DNA of 64,000 nucleotides from Kriegella sp965368185 (GCA_965368185.1 CBDULZ010000006.1:1-64000), one strand, 5' to 3'. Positions 44,321 to 53,899 are shown, numbered from the stretch's first letter. Notes: generated by a model from the letters alone, not told the origin. Program-made: numbers and translations.

Positions 44321-44356
44321 ATTATGTCAGTTTTCGCATCATGGCATAATTTCTGT
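44321..44356 (+). promoter_or_regulatory. Inverted repeat and sigma-54-like promoter before groES
   Basis: ATTATGTCA at 44321-44329 and TGGCATAAT at 44342-44350 are inverted copies (8 of 9 pairs, the ninth G-T) spaced by 12 bases. The right arm also begins a sigma-54-like sequence, TGGCAT-AATTT-CTGT at 44342-44356, with -24 GG and -13 G in the right register but TTGC replaced by CTGT. The groES ATG is 48 bases further on. No CIRCE repeat is seen. Role as operator, promoter or both is inferred. Confidence 0.45.
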
Positions 44357-44404
44357 CAATGCAATCGTGGAATTATTAAAAATCAATTTAAAATTTAAAT
44401 TAAT

Positions 44405-44683
44405 ATGGCTAAAGTAAACATTAAACCATTGGCAGATCGGGTTCTTATAGAACCCATGGCAGCCGAAACCAAGACAGCATCTGGTATCTATATTCCTGAC
44501 ACTGCAAAGGAAAAGCCCCAACAAGGCAAAGTTGTTGCCGTTGGTCCTGGAACCAAAGATGAAAAAGTCACGGTAAAGGTAGGTGATACCGTACTATACG
44601 GCAAGTATGCCGGTACCGAGCTTAAATTGGAAGGCACCGATTATCTTATGATGCGCGAAAGTGATGTTTTGGCGATTATTTAA
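44405..44683 (+). CDS. groES: Co-chaperonin GroES
   Basis: The 92-residue co-chaperonin has the standard beta barrel: IKPLADRVLIEPMAAETKTASGIYIPDTAKEKPQQGKV is recognisable, with the mobile loop at TKTASGIYIP and GKYAGTELKLEGTDYLMMRESDVLAII at the C-terminus. It caps GroEL for protein folding. The gene lies 112 bases before groEL. Confidence 0.97.
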   Translation: MAKVNIKPLADRVLIEPMAAETKTASGIYIPDTAKEKPQQGKVVAVGPGTKDEKVTVKVGDTVLYGKYAGTELKLEGTDYLMMRESDVLAII

Positions 44684-44795
44684 ACTATTTTAATTATTCC
44701 CATAAATCTTGATGTCCTTCAAGAGGGAATCCCAAAAACTTAAGATTAATTAAAACAAGTTCTCGTCAATACGGGAATGAAAATGAAAATTTATT

Positions 44796-46436
44796 ATGGC
44801 AAAAGATATAAAATTTGATATCGATGCACGCGACGGTCTCAGAAGAGGCGTCGATGCATTGGCAAACGCAGTAAAGGTCACTTTAGGACCTAAAGGAAGA
44901 AACGTAATTATAAGCAAATCTTTTGGAGCCCCACAAGTTACCAAAGATGGAGTAACGGTTGCAAAAGAAATAGAATTGGCCGATGCCCTTGAGAACATGG
45001 GCGCCCAAATGGTAAAAGAAGTTGCATCTAAAACCAATGATTTGGCCGGTGATGGAACTACAACTGCCACAGTATTGGCACAATCTATTGTTAAGGAAGG
45101 ATTGAAAAACGTTGCTGCCGGAGCAAACCCTATGGATTTGAAAAGAGGTATTGACAAAGCTGTTGAGGCCATCGTGCAAAACCTAAGCAAGCAATCAAAA
45201 AAAGTAGGTGACTCTTCGGAAAAAATCAAACAAGTTGCCGCAATTTCATCGAACAACGATGAGACTATTGGTGAACTTATCGCCGTAGCTTTCGGAAAGG
45301 TAGGTAAAGAAGGAGTCATCACTGTTGAAGAGGCAAAAGGAACAGATACTTATGTTGATGTTGTTGAAGGTATGCAATTCGATCGTGGCTATCTTTCTCC
45401 TTATTTTGTTACCGATTCTGAAAAAATGACTGCCGATTTGGAGAACCCGTACATCTTGTTGTTCGACAAGAAGATTTCTTCTATGAAAGACTTGCTTCCC
45501 GTTTTAGAGCCCGTAGCGCAATCAGGCAAGCCTTTGTTGATCATCGCTGAAGATGTCGACGGTGAAGCTTTGGCTACATTGGTAGTAAACAAATTAAGAG
45601 GTTCTTTGAAAATAGCGGCAGTAAAAGCCCCTGGATTTGGAGATCGAAGAAAAGCCATGCTTGAAGACATCGCTATCTTGACCAAAGGTACCGTTATTTC
45701 AGAGGAAAGAGGCTTTTCACTAGACAATACGACTATTGATATGTTGGGTACTTGTGAAAAAGTAACTATCGACAAAGACAATACTACTATCGTTAACGGT
45801 GGCGGTGTTGCTAAAGACATCAAGACCCGTGTTAGCCAGATCAAATCGCAGATTGAAACTACGACTTCAGATTACGACAAAGAAAAGCTTCAAGAGCGCT
45901 TGGCCAAATTAGCCGGCGGTGTAGCAGTACTTTATGTAGGTGCCGCTTCAGAAGTTGAAATGAAAGAGAAAAAAGACCGCGTAGACGATGCTTTGCATGC
46001 GACTCGAGCAGCTGTTGAAGAAGGTATCGTTGCCGGTGGTGGTGTTGCATTGATACGTGCCAAATCAGCTCTTTCTAAAATTAGCACAGAAAACGCCGAT
46101 GAAGAAACCGGTGTACAAATCATAGCCCGGGCAATAGAATCACCGATCAGAACTATTGTCGAAAACGCAGGAGGTGAAGGTTCTGTGGTAGTTGCCAAAG
46201 TAAATGAAGGCAAAAACGACTACGGATATGATGCTAAATCGGAAACGTATGTTGACATGCTCAAAGCAGGTATTATCGATCCAACCAAAGTAACAAGAAT
46301 AGCATTGGAAAATGCGGCCTCTGTTGCCGGTATGATTCTAACTACCGAATGTGCGTTGACCGACATTAAAGAAGAAGCCCCTGCTGGTGGCGGTGGTGGC
46401 CACGCCCATGGTGGTGGCATGCCCGGAATGATGTAA
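44796..46436 (+). CDS. groEL: Chaperonin GroEL
   Basis: The 546-residue chaperonin shows the ATP-binding segments KVTLGPKGRNVIISKSFG and LAGDGTTTATVLAQSIV, the apical domain region YLSPYFVTDSEKM, and a Gly-Gly-Met-type tail (GGGGGHAHGGGMPGMM) that here contains two His residues. It is the sole GroEL visible. The operon ends in a strong terminator that also faces the convergent metal island. Confidence 0.98.
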   Translation: MAKDIKFDIDARDGLRRGVDALANAVKVTLGPKGRNVIISKSFGAPQVTKDGVTVAKEIELADALENMGAQMVKEVASKTNDLAGDGTTTATVLAQSIVKEGLKNVAAGANPMDLKRGIDKAVEAIVQNLSKQSKKVGDSSEKIKQVAAISSNNDETIGELIAVAFGKVGKEGVITVEEAKGTDTYVDVVEGMQFDRGYLSPYFVTDSEKMTADLENPYILLFDKKISSMKDLLPVLEPVAQSGKPLLIIAEDVDGEALATLVVNKLRGSLKIAAVKAPGFGDRRKAMLEDIAILTKGTVISEERGFSLDNTTIDMLGTCEKVTIDKDNTTIVNGGGVAKDIKTRVSQIKSQIETTTSDYDKEKLQERLAKLAGGVAVLYVGAASEVEMKEKKDRVDDALHATRAAVEEGIVAGGGVALIRAKSALSKISTENADEETGVQIIARAIESPIRTIVENAGGEGSVVVAKVNEGKNDYGYDAKSETYVDMLKAGIIDPTKVTRIALENAASVAGMILTTECALTDIKEEAPAGGGGGHAHGGGMPGMM

Positions 46437-46467
46437 TTCAAGTATAAATAAACTTATACTTACCAAT

Positions 46468-46500
46468 AAAAACCACCATGGGCAGTCCATGGTGGTTTTT
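46468..46500. terminator. Bidirectional terminator between groEL and DUF3179 gene
   Basis: AAAACCACCATGG pairs with CCATGGTGGTTTT around a short loop, giving a stem of about 13-14 bp with T runs on both strands. It serves groEL on the plus strand and the DUF3179 lipoprotein gene on the minus strand. Confidence 0.9.
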
Positions 46501-46537
46501 ACATTTCAGGCAATTTTACGATTTGGGGTTATTCTTA

Positions 46538-47629
46538 TTACTGACCATATATTACCGTGTTATAAAAGGCCGGTATCGAAAACCAATACCCCATCAACGA
46601 TTCAGAAGGCTTCAACTGACCAGATCCTGAGATAGCTTCCCCAAAAATATTGTACTGTGTGCCTTGATCGTCTTGCAAAACGGCCTCAGAAGTGCCATCA
46701 AAAATATATTCGAATTGCAACACATTTTGTGAAGCTTCCAACTCAAATGAAACTATAAAATTGGCATTGCCCACGACCAGATAATTCCTTTCCCTAAAAG
46801 CATCTATGATAACATGAACCGTTTGAAAATCAGAAAATTGGTACACCTTGGCAAAACCCCCAATGATAATAGCATGTACCCTATCCTTCAAAGTCAATCT
46901 GGTATCTTTTGGTGTTGGAAAGAAAAATAAATTATTATTGCTTTTGTAATCGGAATACGGATATACGCCATAAGTTCTTGAAAAACCCGTATCCAAATCG
47001 ACAACAGTAGTATTAGGAAACATGGTTTTCCAAGTTTTCCAATCCGTTTCAACAAGAGTAATCAAATCTGCGTCTTTACCCGCCAAACTGCCATTAACAG
47101 ATTCGCCCAAGATTTGTGACCAATTACTTTTCGTTGCCCTATCAAAAGGAATCAAGTTCGTTTGGTACAACAATCCGGATACCCCGAAAGTGGTCTCGAT
47201 TCCATCTATGAATCTACTCCATCCAATACCCGTTCCTGTCAACGGGCAATAGGTTATCGCCAATGATACATCCCCAATATTGTCATTTACGATTTCATGC
47301 CAGTCAAGCACAATATGTTGATAGGCTCTAGTATCGTTGCCGTTCTTATACCCTAAAACAAGATCAGTATCGGACAAAAGCGAGGCGTTTTCCGCATTTA
47401 CCATAACGGGATTTTCCAAAGCTGGTATACCGTCCCTGCCGGGACCGCCATCCAATACTTCACTTACAGGAATAAGCCACTCCGTATAGGTGTTTTCTGT
47501 TTCACTTGGATCAGGGTTAGTATTCGATGGCTGTGTGCCCGATGTACTTTGGGTTTCTTGCGTGCTCGACGAACTACAGGAATACAGGGAAAAAGTGTAG
47601 ACCAATAAAAGCAAAATGTTCCTTTTCAT
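46538..47629 (-). CDS. DUF3179 lipoprotein in metal island
   Basis: The 363-residue product (start at the ATG for MKRNILLLLVYTF; the open frame begins three codons earlier at TTG) is a lipoprotein (signal ending SLYSC) with a Ser/Thr/Pro-rich linker and a DUF3179 domain. Family marks include GRDGIPALENPVMV, HEIVND, AITYCPLTGTGIGW (with the invariant Cys) and SNWSQILGESV. DUF3179 has no established activity. The conserved Cys and its position after an outer-membrane barrel within a copper-handling cluster make a metal or redox role plausible, which is inference. It is 5 bases after the barrel gene. Confidence 0.88.
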   Translation of the reverse strand: MKRNILLLLVYTFSLYSCSSSSTQETQSTSGTQPSNTNPDPSETENTYTEWLIPVSEVLDGGPGRDGIPALENPVMVNAENASLLSDTDLVLGYKNGNDTRAYQHIVLDWHEIVNDNIGDVSLAITYCPLTGTGIGWSRFIDGIETTFGVSGLLYQTNLIPFDRATKSNWSQILGESVNGSLAGKDADLITLVETDWKTWKTMFPNTTVVDLDTGFSRTYGVYPYSDYKSNNNLFFFPTPKDTRLTLKDRVHAIIIGGFAKVYQFSDFQTVHVIIDAFRERNYLVVGNANFIVSFELEASQNVLQFEYIFDGTSEAVLQDDQGTQYNIFGEAISGSGQLKPSESLMGYWFSIPAFYNTVIYGQ

Positions 47630-47634
47630 AGCGT

Positions 47635-48600
47635 TCAATTTAACATATTCAATTTTTTCTTTTTTAAGACAAAGGAAATACCCGCAGTGAACCGAAGGGT
47701 AGGTGTCAATTGTGTGCCATCGACATAGCTATAAAGGGGCAGTTCCAATCGTGAACTAATACTAATATTCGGGGTTAACAGTGCTGAAAATTCCGGTCGT
47801 ATGAAAACCCATTCACCGCCTGTATTGGGCACTCTCGAACCATCGATCTTATCGTAGGATGCCTTTCGATATTTAAATATTAGACTAGGATTAAAAATAG
47901 TGTTAAACAAAAGAAATTGATCCGCATAGCCCACATTAGTTTGTACTACGTCACCAAATTCATAGCTGGACGAATTGCTCAAATACGAAGAATTCTTACC
48001 GGTCAATCGATACGTAAGACTACCTGAAATAGTCGCCGAAGGCCTAAAAGAGAGTCCTTTAGAAGCTGACAACCATCCCAAAGCATCCCAAGCGCCACTA
48101 CCGGGTTGCAAATCTGCGATTAGTTGAAAGCCCTCGGCAGTAGTCAAATCAGATTTGCCCACTGGCACTTTTGCTCCCAAACCTATATTCAAAACTGAAC
48201 CTGTTCCCAAAATATCTGGAATGGCATATTTTACTAAAATTACCGCATCACCAATTCCTTTTGTATCTGTTAAGTTTTCATTTCCGAATTGTGATATTGT
48301 ACGTTTCTGGTTGACCCATGTAAAAAGCCCTTCCAAAGAGAACTTATCGGAGATAGCATAGCCCAAATTCAATAAAATGGAATTTGTAATTCTTAACCGC
48401 GAATCGTCGTTTAGCTTCTCGTTACCCGCATTTAGGGTATTCAGGTTGTTATAGTCATAGTTCAACCCGATATGTGCTGATCCCTTGCCCTCGTTGGGCA
48501 GGCCCAAATTATTGGATAGCGGTACGCCTCCGGAGCAACATGTTTGTGAAAACAGTACTTGACCGCAATGAACAATTAATATAAAGGTAAAAATCCGCAC
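47635..48600 (-). CDS. Outer-membrane beta-barrel (transporter-like) protein
   Basis: This 321-residue protein starts at GTG (no ATG nearby), with a signal peptide cleaved before TCCSGGVPLSNNLGLP, so the mature N-terminus displays a Cys-Cys pair. The rest alternates short beta strands typical of a 12-16-stranded barrel (GSAHIGLNYDYNNLN, SLEGLFTWVNQ, TPTLRFTAGISFVL). It resembles barrels annotated as transporters near heavy-metal genes. The Cys pair could bind copper, by analogy with the CC motif of the TonB receptor encoded upstream. It precedes the DUF3179 lipoprotein. Confidence 0.75.
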   Translation of the reverse strand: MRIFTFILIVHCGQVLFSQTCCSGGVPLSNNLGLPNEGKGSAHIGLNYDYNNLNTLNAGNEKLNDDSRLRITNSILLNLGYAISDKFSLEGLFTWVNQKRTISQFGNENLTDTKGIGDAVILVKYAIPDILGTGSVLNIGLGAKVPVGKSDLTTAEGFQLIADLQPGSGAWDALGWLSASKGLSFRPSATISGSLTYRLTGKNSSYLSNSSSYEFGDVVQTNVGYADQFLLFNTIFNPSLIFKYRKASYDKIDGSRVPNTGGEWVFIRPEFSALLTPNISISSRLELPLYSYVDGTQLTPTLRFTAGISFVLKKKKLNMLN

Positions 48601-48710
48601 TAGTTCTTGTTTAGAGCTTGTACGGATTTAGTAATGAAAAAAGAGGTTTCCTTACAAAACGGGAAGTTTGCACACCTTATATCATCAATTATTAATGAAT
48701 TGACCTGATA

Positions 48711-49067
48711 TCAATGATCAGCACCATCATCTGTATTATCTTCACGATACTTACAACAGGGATGCACACTTTCATAGGCTTCTTCGGTAGCTTTTAATTC
48801 TTTGGTATCATGACCTACGGCAACAATGGCCGTTTTAATCTTCATGGCATCCGTTTTACGCTCATCCATAATAACCGATAATTGATGTGTTGGAATATCC
48901 CATGATGCATATTTGACTCCTTTAACGCCCAATGCTGCTTTTTCTATACGTTCTTTACACATGACGCATTTTCCGTTTACATCAAAAGTCATTTTTTTGT
49001 TTTTCTCTTGTGCAAAAATTACAAGTGTAAAAAAAGCCATGGCTATTGACAAAATCGTCGTTTTCAT
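48711..49067 (-). CDS. Secreted heavy-metal-associated (HMA) domain protein
   Basis: The 118-residue product has a signal peptide (MKTTILSIAMAFFTLVIFAQ) and one HMA ferredoxin-like domain with the metal motif GKCVMCKERIEKAALGVKG, a CxxC site. The C-terminus adds HPCCKYRED and an acid/His tail (DGADH), a second potential metal site. It is probably a periplasmic copper chaperone between the inner-membrane P-type ATPase and the outer membrane. It follows the TonB receptor by 19 bases. Confidence 0.9.
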   Translation of the reverse strand: MKTTILSIAMAFFTLVIFAQEKNKKMTFDVNGKCVMCKERIEKAALGVKGVKYASWDIPTHQLSVIMDERKTDAMKIKTAIVAVGHDTKELKATEEAYESVHPCCKYREDNTDDGADH

Positions 49068-49086
49068 TTTTTCTATTATTTAGTTG

Positions 49087-51348
49087 TTAAATTTTAAATC
49101 TGAATCCCCCATAAAACATTCTGCCCATAATGGGTGCATATACGATTGTCGTATCAAAATTAGGGCCAAAAGGGTTATCTCCTCCTAAAACTGGATTGTC
49201 TTGCTGTACATCAGAAAGGTTCTCGCCACCCAAATATACTTCAAACGTACTCGAGAACACTTTTGTTATCTGTGCGTTCATATGATTATACGGCGATGAA
49301 TACGCTGCCAATTGATACGCTACAGGATTAGAACTTGTATCGGGCAACCTCTTTTCACCTAAACTGTGCAACGTATAATCAAACTTCCATTGGGAACCAT
49401 TTTCCTTTGCCTTGGTTTCATACCCAAAGTTAGCAAAAAACCGATGTTGAGCCTGTAAAGGCTTCTGTAAAGTACCACTTTTATAATCTGTAGAAACATC
49501 GTAAAATTTATAGGCGGTACGCAAATTCAGTTGTGGTAAAAGTTCATAATTTACCTCAACCTGAAAACTACTTGCCTTACTATCTCCTTCCAAATTATAG
49601 AAAGATACTTCCTGCGGGTTTTCCCAATCGACAACGACCTGATTTTTAAAATCAGTGATGTAATAATCGAACACGATATCCCCTTTTCGATTTAGAAAAT
49701 TAAACCCTTGCAAAAAGCTCACTCCATAATTCCAGGCATCTTCTGGCTCTAAGCCATAGACATCTCCTTCTGAATTCAAGATCTTAATTTCTCTTGAGGA
49801 GGCAAATAACTGCTGATTTTCGGCAAAGATATTAGCGGCACGCTTTCCTCTACCAAAAGAACCGCGCAAGCTGCCTTTTTCCCATGGTGTATAACGAATA
49901 TGGAATCTCGGGGTCACAAAAGCCCCCAATCGGTTATGACTATCGACCCTAAGACCAGCGGTTAGACTTACCTTTTCTAGATTTTCAAAGCTATAATCAA
50001 AAAATGCACCTACTGATTTGTCTTCGCGAGAATAATCCGTTGTATTTACCAACTCATTATATCCGTCGTAGGCGAATGTAAGCCCGGTTTTGAATTTACT
50101 TCTGGTATCGCCGATAATAGAATTGAAAAGCAGGTTCGTATAAATGCTTTCATGGTCTATGTCGTAGGTTCTGAGTCCGAAATATGAATTTTGTTTATGC
50201 AAACTGTACGCTGTTTGAAAGCCAAAACTTTGAAAGGGAAGTTCAGGAAAAACATACCCCAATTTCAACGAAGTGTCAAATCGCCGTGTATCGATTTCAC
50301 TTCCCCAAACTTTGGATTCGTTGGGTGTACCAAGATTACCATCCATTCTATGGGAATCAGGGTCGAAATCAGTCTGCCCAACTTGCTTTTCATCGTTCAA
50401 AAATCGCGCATTAAAAAAACTTACCCATCCCTTTTCAGGATTTTGGAACTGCCAGCGGTTCATTATATTGATTTGATTAGCAATCGGTGCATCTAAAAAC
50501 CCGTCATCATTATCATCTTCTATTTGGTCTCTCTTATTTCCATGGATATACAAGCCCGTACTCCATTTATCGGTCAATTTTTTATTAAGATGGGCATTTA
50601 GTTCGTAACGCCCATTTTCATTTCCGTACCCATTCACAAAAATGGGATTATCGGTGAGCGGTTTTACCAACTCGGTATTTATCTGACCCGATATACTTTC
50701 GTAACCATTAACCACACTACCTGCACCTTTTGTGATTTGGATGCTTTCTACCCAAGTACCGGGTGTAAATGTTAATCCGTAGGCCTGGGAAGCGCCACGG
50801 ACCATGGGAATATTCTCTTGTGTAATCAACAAATACGGACTCGTTAACCCCAACATCTGAATTTGCTTCGTACCCGTTAGGGCATCGGAAAAATTTACGT
50901 CGATTGCCGGGTTGGTTTCAAAACTTTCCGCCAAATTACAGCAGGCCGCTTTCAACAATTCTGCACTGTTTACGGTAACCACATTTTGTGGACTGAAATA
51001 CGTTTTCTCAATAGCGTCCCGCTCTTGCTGCACCACTACTTCATCCAGTTCATTGGAAGCTTTTAATCCCAGACGAATAGTTTTAGGCTCGTTTACCGTC
51101 AAAGTGTCCGACTCAAAGCCTACGTAACTAATTATTAACCTGTTGAATTCCTTTTTAAAAGGTATGGAAAATTTTCCATCATTATCGGTAACCACTCCCG
51201 TTTGGGAATCCTGCCAATAAACATTGGCGCCCGCAAGCCCCATTGCATTTGAATTACCTGCTTCTACCACTATTCCTTCGACGGTTTCCTGAGAAAAAGT
51301 AAGCCAAGGCACTATTGCTAAAAGAACTATTATAATATGTTTATCCAT
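49087..51348 (-). CDS. TonB-dependent receptor of metal island
   Basis: This 753-residue outer-membrane receptor has a signal peptide, a carboxypeptidase-regulatory-like domain (VEGIVVEAGNSNAMGLAGANVYWQ to LIISYVGFESDTL), a plug (LTSPYLLITQENIPMVRG, ITKGAGSVVNGYESISGQI) and a barrel ending FYGGFRFKI. The plug carries an unusual Cys pair in LLKAACCNLAESFETNP, shared by receptors beside copper ATPases in Bacteroidota. Transport direction and cargo are not proven; copper complex transport is the best inference. It lies 24 bases after copA. Confidence 0.93.
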   Translation of the reverse strand: MDKHIIIVLLAIVPWLTFSQETVEGIVVEAGNSNAMGLAGANVYWQDSQTGVVTDNDGKFSIPFKKEFNRLIISYVGFESDTLTVNEPKTIRLGLKASNELDEVVVQQERDAIEKTYFSPQNVVTVNSAELLKAACCNLAESFETNPAIDVNFSDALTGTKQIQMLGLTSPYLLITQENIPMVRGASQAYGLTFTPGTWVESIQITKGAGSVVNGYESISGQINTELVKPLTDNPIFVNGYGNENGRYELNAHLNKKLTDKWSTGLYIHGNKRDQIEDDNDDGFLDAPIANQINIMNRWQFQNPEKGWVSFFNARFLNDEKQVGQTDFDPDSHRMDGNLGTPNESKVWGSEIDTRRFDTSLKLGYVFPELPFQSFGFQTAYSLHKQNSYFGLRTYDIDHESIYTNLLFNSIIGDTRSKFKTGLTFAYDGYNELVNTTDYSREDKSVGAFFDYSFENLEKVSLTAGLRVDSHNRLGAFVTPRFHIRYTPWEKGSLRGSFGRGKRAANIFAENQQLFASSREIKILNSEGDVYGLEPEDAWNYGVSFLQGFNFLNRKGDIVFDYYITDFKNQVVVDWENPQEVSFYNLEGDSKASSFQVEVNYELLPQLNLRTAYKFYDVSTDYKSGTLQKPLQAQHRFFANFGYETKAKENGSQWKFDYTLHSLGEKRLPDTSSNPVAYQLAAYSSPYNHMNAQITKVFSSTFEVYLGGENLSDVQQDNPVLGGDNPFGPNFDTTIVYAPIMGRMFYGGFRFKI

Positions 51349-51372
51349 TTAATTTTTTCTACTCAATTTGAA

Positions 51373-53868
51373 CTAATTAATTTTTGCCGCTCGTAAACGC
51401 AATGCGTTGGCAATAACAGAAACAGAACTAAAACTCATGGCCAATGCTGCAATCATTGGCGACAGCAACAGTCCAAAAAACGGGAACAAAACTCCCGCCG
51501 CTACCGGAATACCTACGGTATTATAAATCAAGGCAAAAAATAAATTCTGTTTGATGTTTTTCATTACCGCATTGCTGAGTCGATATGCTTTTACAATACC
51601 ATGTAAATCGCCCTTGACCAAGGTAATCGAAGCGCTTTCGATGGCCACATCGGTACCTGTACCCATGGCAATGCCCACATCACTTTTTGCCAATGCAGGT
51701 GCGTCATTGACACCATCACCAGCAACAGCAACTTTTTTGCCTTCGGCCTGTAAACGTTCGACCTCGGTAAGTTTATCTTGCGGAAGCATTCCCGCCTTAA
51801 AATCTGACAAATTGAGTTGATCGGCAACGGCCTTTGCCGTATCATAATTATCCCCTGTCAGCATGACCACCGCAATACCAGATTTTTGTAATTCTTCAAT
51901 AGCCTTTTTACTTGTTTTCTTAATCTTATCACCAATAGCAACAAAACCGACAGCCTTTCCATCGACTGCCAAGTACGAAACTGTTTTTCCTTGTTTTTGA
52001 TGAACGACTACGTCAGATCTTAAATTATCAGGAATGGTCACTTTGGCCTCGACCATCATCTTTTCATTACCCAAAGCCATGGTCTTACCATTTATTTTTC
52101 CCGTAACCCCTTTTCCCGTTACAGAATCAAAATTTTCAACCTTTAAAAGGTTTACATCCTGAGCTTTCCCATATTTTACAGTAGCGTCAGCCAATGGATG
52201 TTCACTATATTGATTTAAGGAAACGATATACTGCAACACCTTTTCCATATCAAAATCGGCAATGCTTCCCACTTTTTCTACCGATGGTTTACCTTCTGTA
52301 ATGGTACCTGTTTTATCGATAACCAGTGTATCAATTTTGTCCATCCGTTCCAAAGCCTCCGCATTCTTGATCAAGACTCCCGATTGTGCCCCTTTCCCCA
52401 CACCGACCATAACCGACATTGGGGTTGCCAAACCTAAAGCACACGGGCAGGCGATTATCAGCACGGCAATCGCATTTACTAAAGCAAAAACATAGGCGGG
52501 GTCAGGACCAAAAATAACCCAAACAATAAAGGTTACTACCGAAATAAAGACTACTGCGGGCACAAAATAACTTGAAATTTTATCCGCTAATTTTTGAATG
52601 GGAGCCTGACTGCGACTCGCCCTGTTCACCATCTCGATAATTTGGGAAAGCAAGGTATCTGCGCCGACTTTTTCGGCTTTCATCACAAATGAGCGTTTGC
52701 CATTGATAGTACCCGAGCTTACGTTGTCTCCTTTTGCTTTTTGGACAGGAACGGGCTCACCTGTAATCATAGATTCATCCACCGCGCTTTCACCTTCTGA
52801 GATAACTCCGTCAACGGGAATTTTATCCCCTGGTTTTACGCGCAGTAAATCTCCTTTTGAAATTTGGTCTATCGCAATGGTTTCTTCTTTTCCGTTTACG
52901 ATTCGAATTGCCTTGTTCGGAGCTAATTTAAGCAGCTCTTTTACTGCAGAATTGGTTTTGCTGTGTGCACGGGCTTCCAACAACTGACCAAAGAGCACTA
53001 GTGTAAGAATAACAGTAGCGGCCTCAAAGTATACATGAACCGTACCATGCCCCGTTTTAAATTGCGGGGGAAAAAAATCGGGCACCGTAATGGCAAAAAC
53101 ACTGAACAGCCACGCCACACCGGCACCTATACCGATTAAGGTAAACATATTGAGATTCCATGTCTTTACGGAACGGTAGGCACGTTCGAAAAACATCCAA
53201 GTGGCATAAAAAACGACCGGAATAGATAATGCAAACTGAACCCAGTTCCAATGCTTCAAACTTAATAGATCATAAAGTGGGTTATTAGGTATCATCTCCG
53301 ACATCGCGATGATAAAAATGGGCAATGTAAAAACAACGGCAACTTTAAACTTACTCAAAAGCTTAGAATAACTCTTTTCTTCCGCAGAAACATCGGCCTT
53401 TTTTGGAACCAATTCCATACCACAAATCGGGCAATCCCCTGGTTCATCACGAACAATTTCCGGATGCATGGGACAGGTATATTCTTGTGCTGCGTTACTC
53501 GAAGTATTCACTTCTTCGACCAAATCCATCCCGCAAACCGGGCAATCGCCAGGTTCGGCATAGGTTTTGTCGCCTTCGCAATGCATGGGACAATAAAAAC
53601 TACCGTTGCCATTTTTTTGTTTTGTCGGTTTTGCAACCTCGTGATGATGATGAGAACCTCGCTCGTGAATGGAATAATGCCCCCCAGCTTCTTTCATCGC
53701 ATTTTGCAGTATTTCTAAGGGTATTTGCTTGTCCATTTCTAAGATAGCTTCTGCTTTTTCTAAATTGACCGACGCATTGGCCACGCCCTTAATATTTGCC
53801 AAAGTCTGCTCGACATGGGTTCTACACCCATTGCAGGTCATTCCGTGAATATGATATTTATTTTTCAT
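51373..53868 (-). CDS. copA: Copper-type P1B ATPase with HMA and two HMBD modules
   Basis: The start at the ATG for MKNKYHIHGMTCNGCRTH gives 831 residues. Order: an HMA domain (GMTCNGC), a short His-rich stretch (HHHHE), two Cys/His heavy-metal-binding modules (FYCPMHCEGDKTYAEPGDCP..CGMDL and YTCPMHPEIVRDEPGDCP..CGMEL), then eight membrane helices. The ion site CPC is in ACPCALGLATPM, the phosphorylation site is DKTGTITEG, the nucleotide His-Pro pair is SEHPLADA, and GDGVNDAPAL is the hinge. It exports Cu(I) (possibly Ag(I)) to the periplasm. A -7 box lies 24 bases upstream. Confidence 0.95.
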   Translation of the reverse strand: MKNKYHIHGMTCNGCRTHVEQTLANIKGVANASVNLEKAEAILEMDKQIPLEILQNAMKEAGGHYSIHERGSHHHHEVAKPTKQKNGNGSFYCPMHCEGDKTYAEPGDCPVCGMDLVEEVNTSSNAAQEYTCPMHPEIVRDEPGDCPICGMELVPKKADVSAEEKSYSKLLSKFKVAVVFTLPIFIIAMSEMIPNNPLYDLLSLKHWNWVQFALSIPVVFYATWMFFERAYRSVKTWNLNMFTLIGIGAGVAWLFSVFAITVPDFFPPQFKTGHGTVHVYFEAATVILTLVLFGQLLEARAHSKTNSAVKELLKLAPNKAIRIVNGKEETIAIDQISKGDLLRVKPGDKIPVDGVISEGESAVDESMITGEPVPVQKAKGDNVSSGTINGKRSFVMKAEKVGADTLLSQIIEMVNRASRSQAPIQKLADKISSYFVPAVVFISVVTFIVWVIFGPDPAYVFALVNAIAVLIIACPCALGLATPMSVMVGVGKGAQSGVLIKNAEALERMDKIDTLVIDKTGTITEGKPSVEKVGSIADFDMEKVLQYIVSLNQYSEHPLADATVKYGKAQDVNLLKVENFDSVTGKGVTGKINGKTMALGNEKMMVEAKVTIPDNLRSDVVVHQKQGKTVSYLAVDGKAVGFVAIGDKIKKTSKKAIEELQKSGIAVVMLTGDNYDTAKAVADQLNLSDFKAGMLPQDKLTEVERLQAEGKKVAVAGDGVNDAPALAKSDVGIAMGTGTDVAIESASITLVKGDLHGIVKAYRLSNAVMKNIKQNLFFALIYNTVGIPVAAGVLFPFFGLLLSPMIAALAMSFSSVSVIANALRLRAAKIN

Positions 53869-53891
53869 AAGTATTGCCTTAAAATACACTA

Positions 53892-53899
53892 CAAAGCTA
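53892..53899 (-). promoter_or_regulatory. Candidate -7 box (TAGCTTTG) for copA
   Basis: The minus strand reads TAGCTTTG, a full match to TAnnTTTG, 24 bases before the accepted copA ATG and 43 bases after the regulator stop. Its presence also argues against the longer N-terminus that starts 12 codons upstream. Confidence 0.5.

Noticed and set aside
44313..44404. CIRCE/HrcA operator upstream of groES
   Set aside because: No TTAGCACTC-N9-GAGTGCTAA type repeat is present; a different inverted repeat was found and reported instead.
44750..45322. Minus-strand open frame opposite groEL
   Set aside because: GroEL is intact on the plus strand; the reverse frame is a coding-bias shadow.
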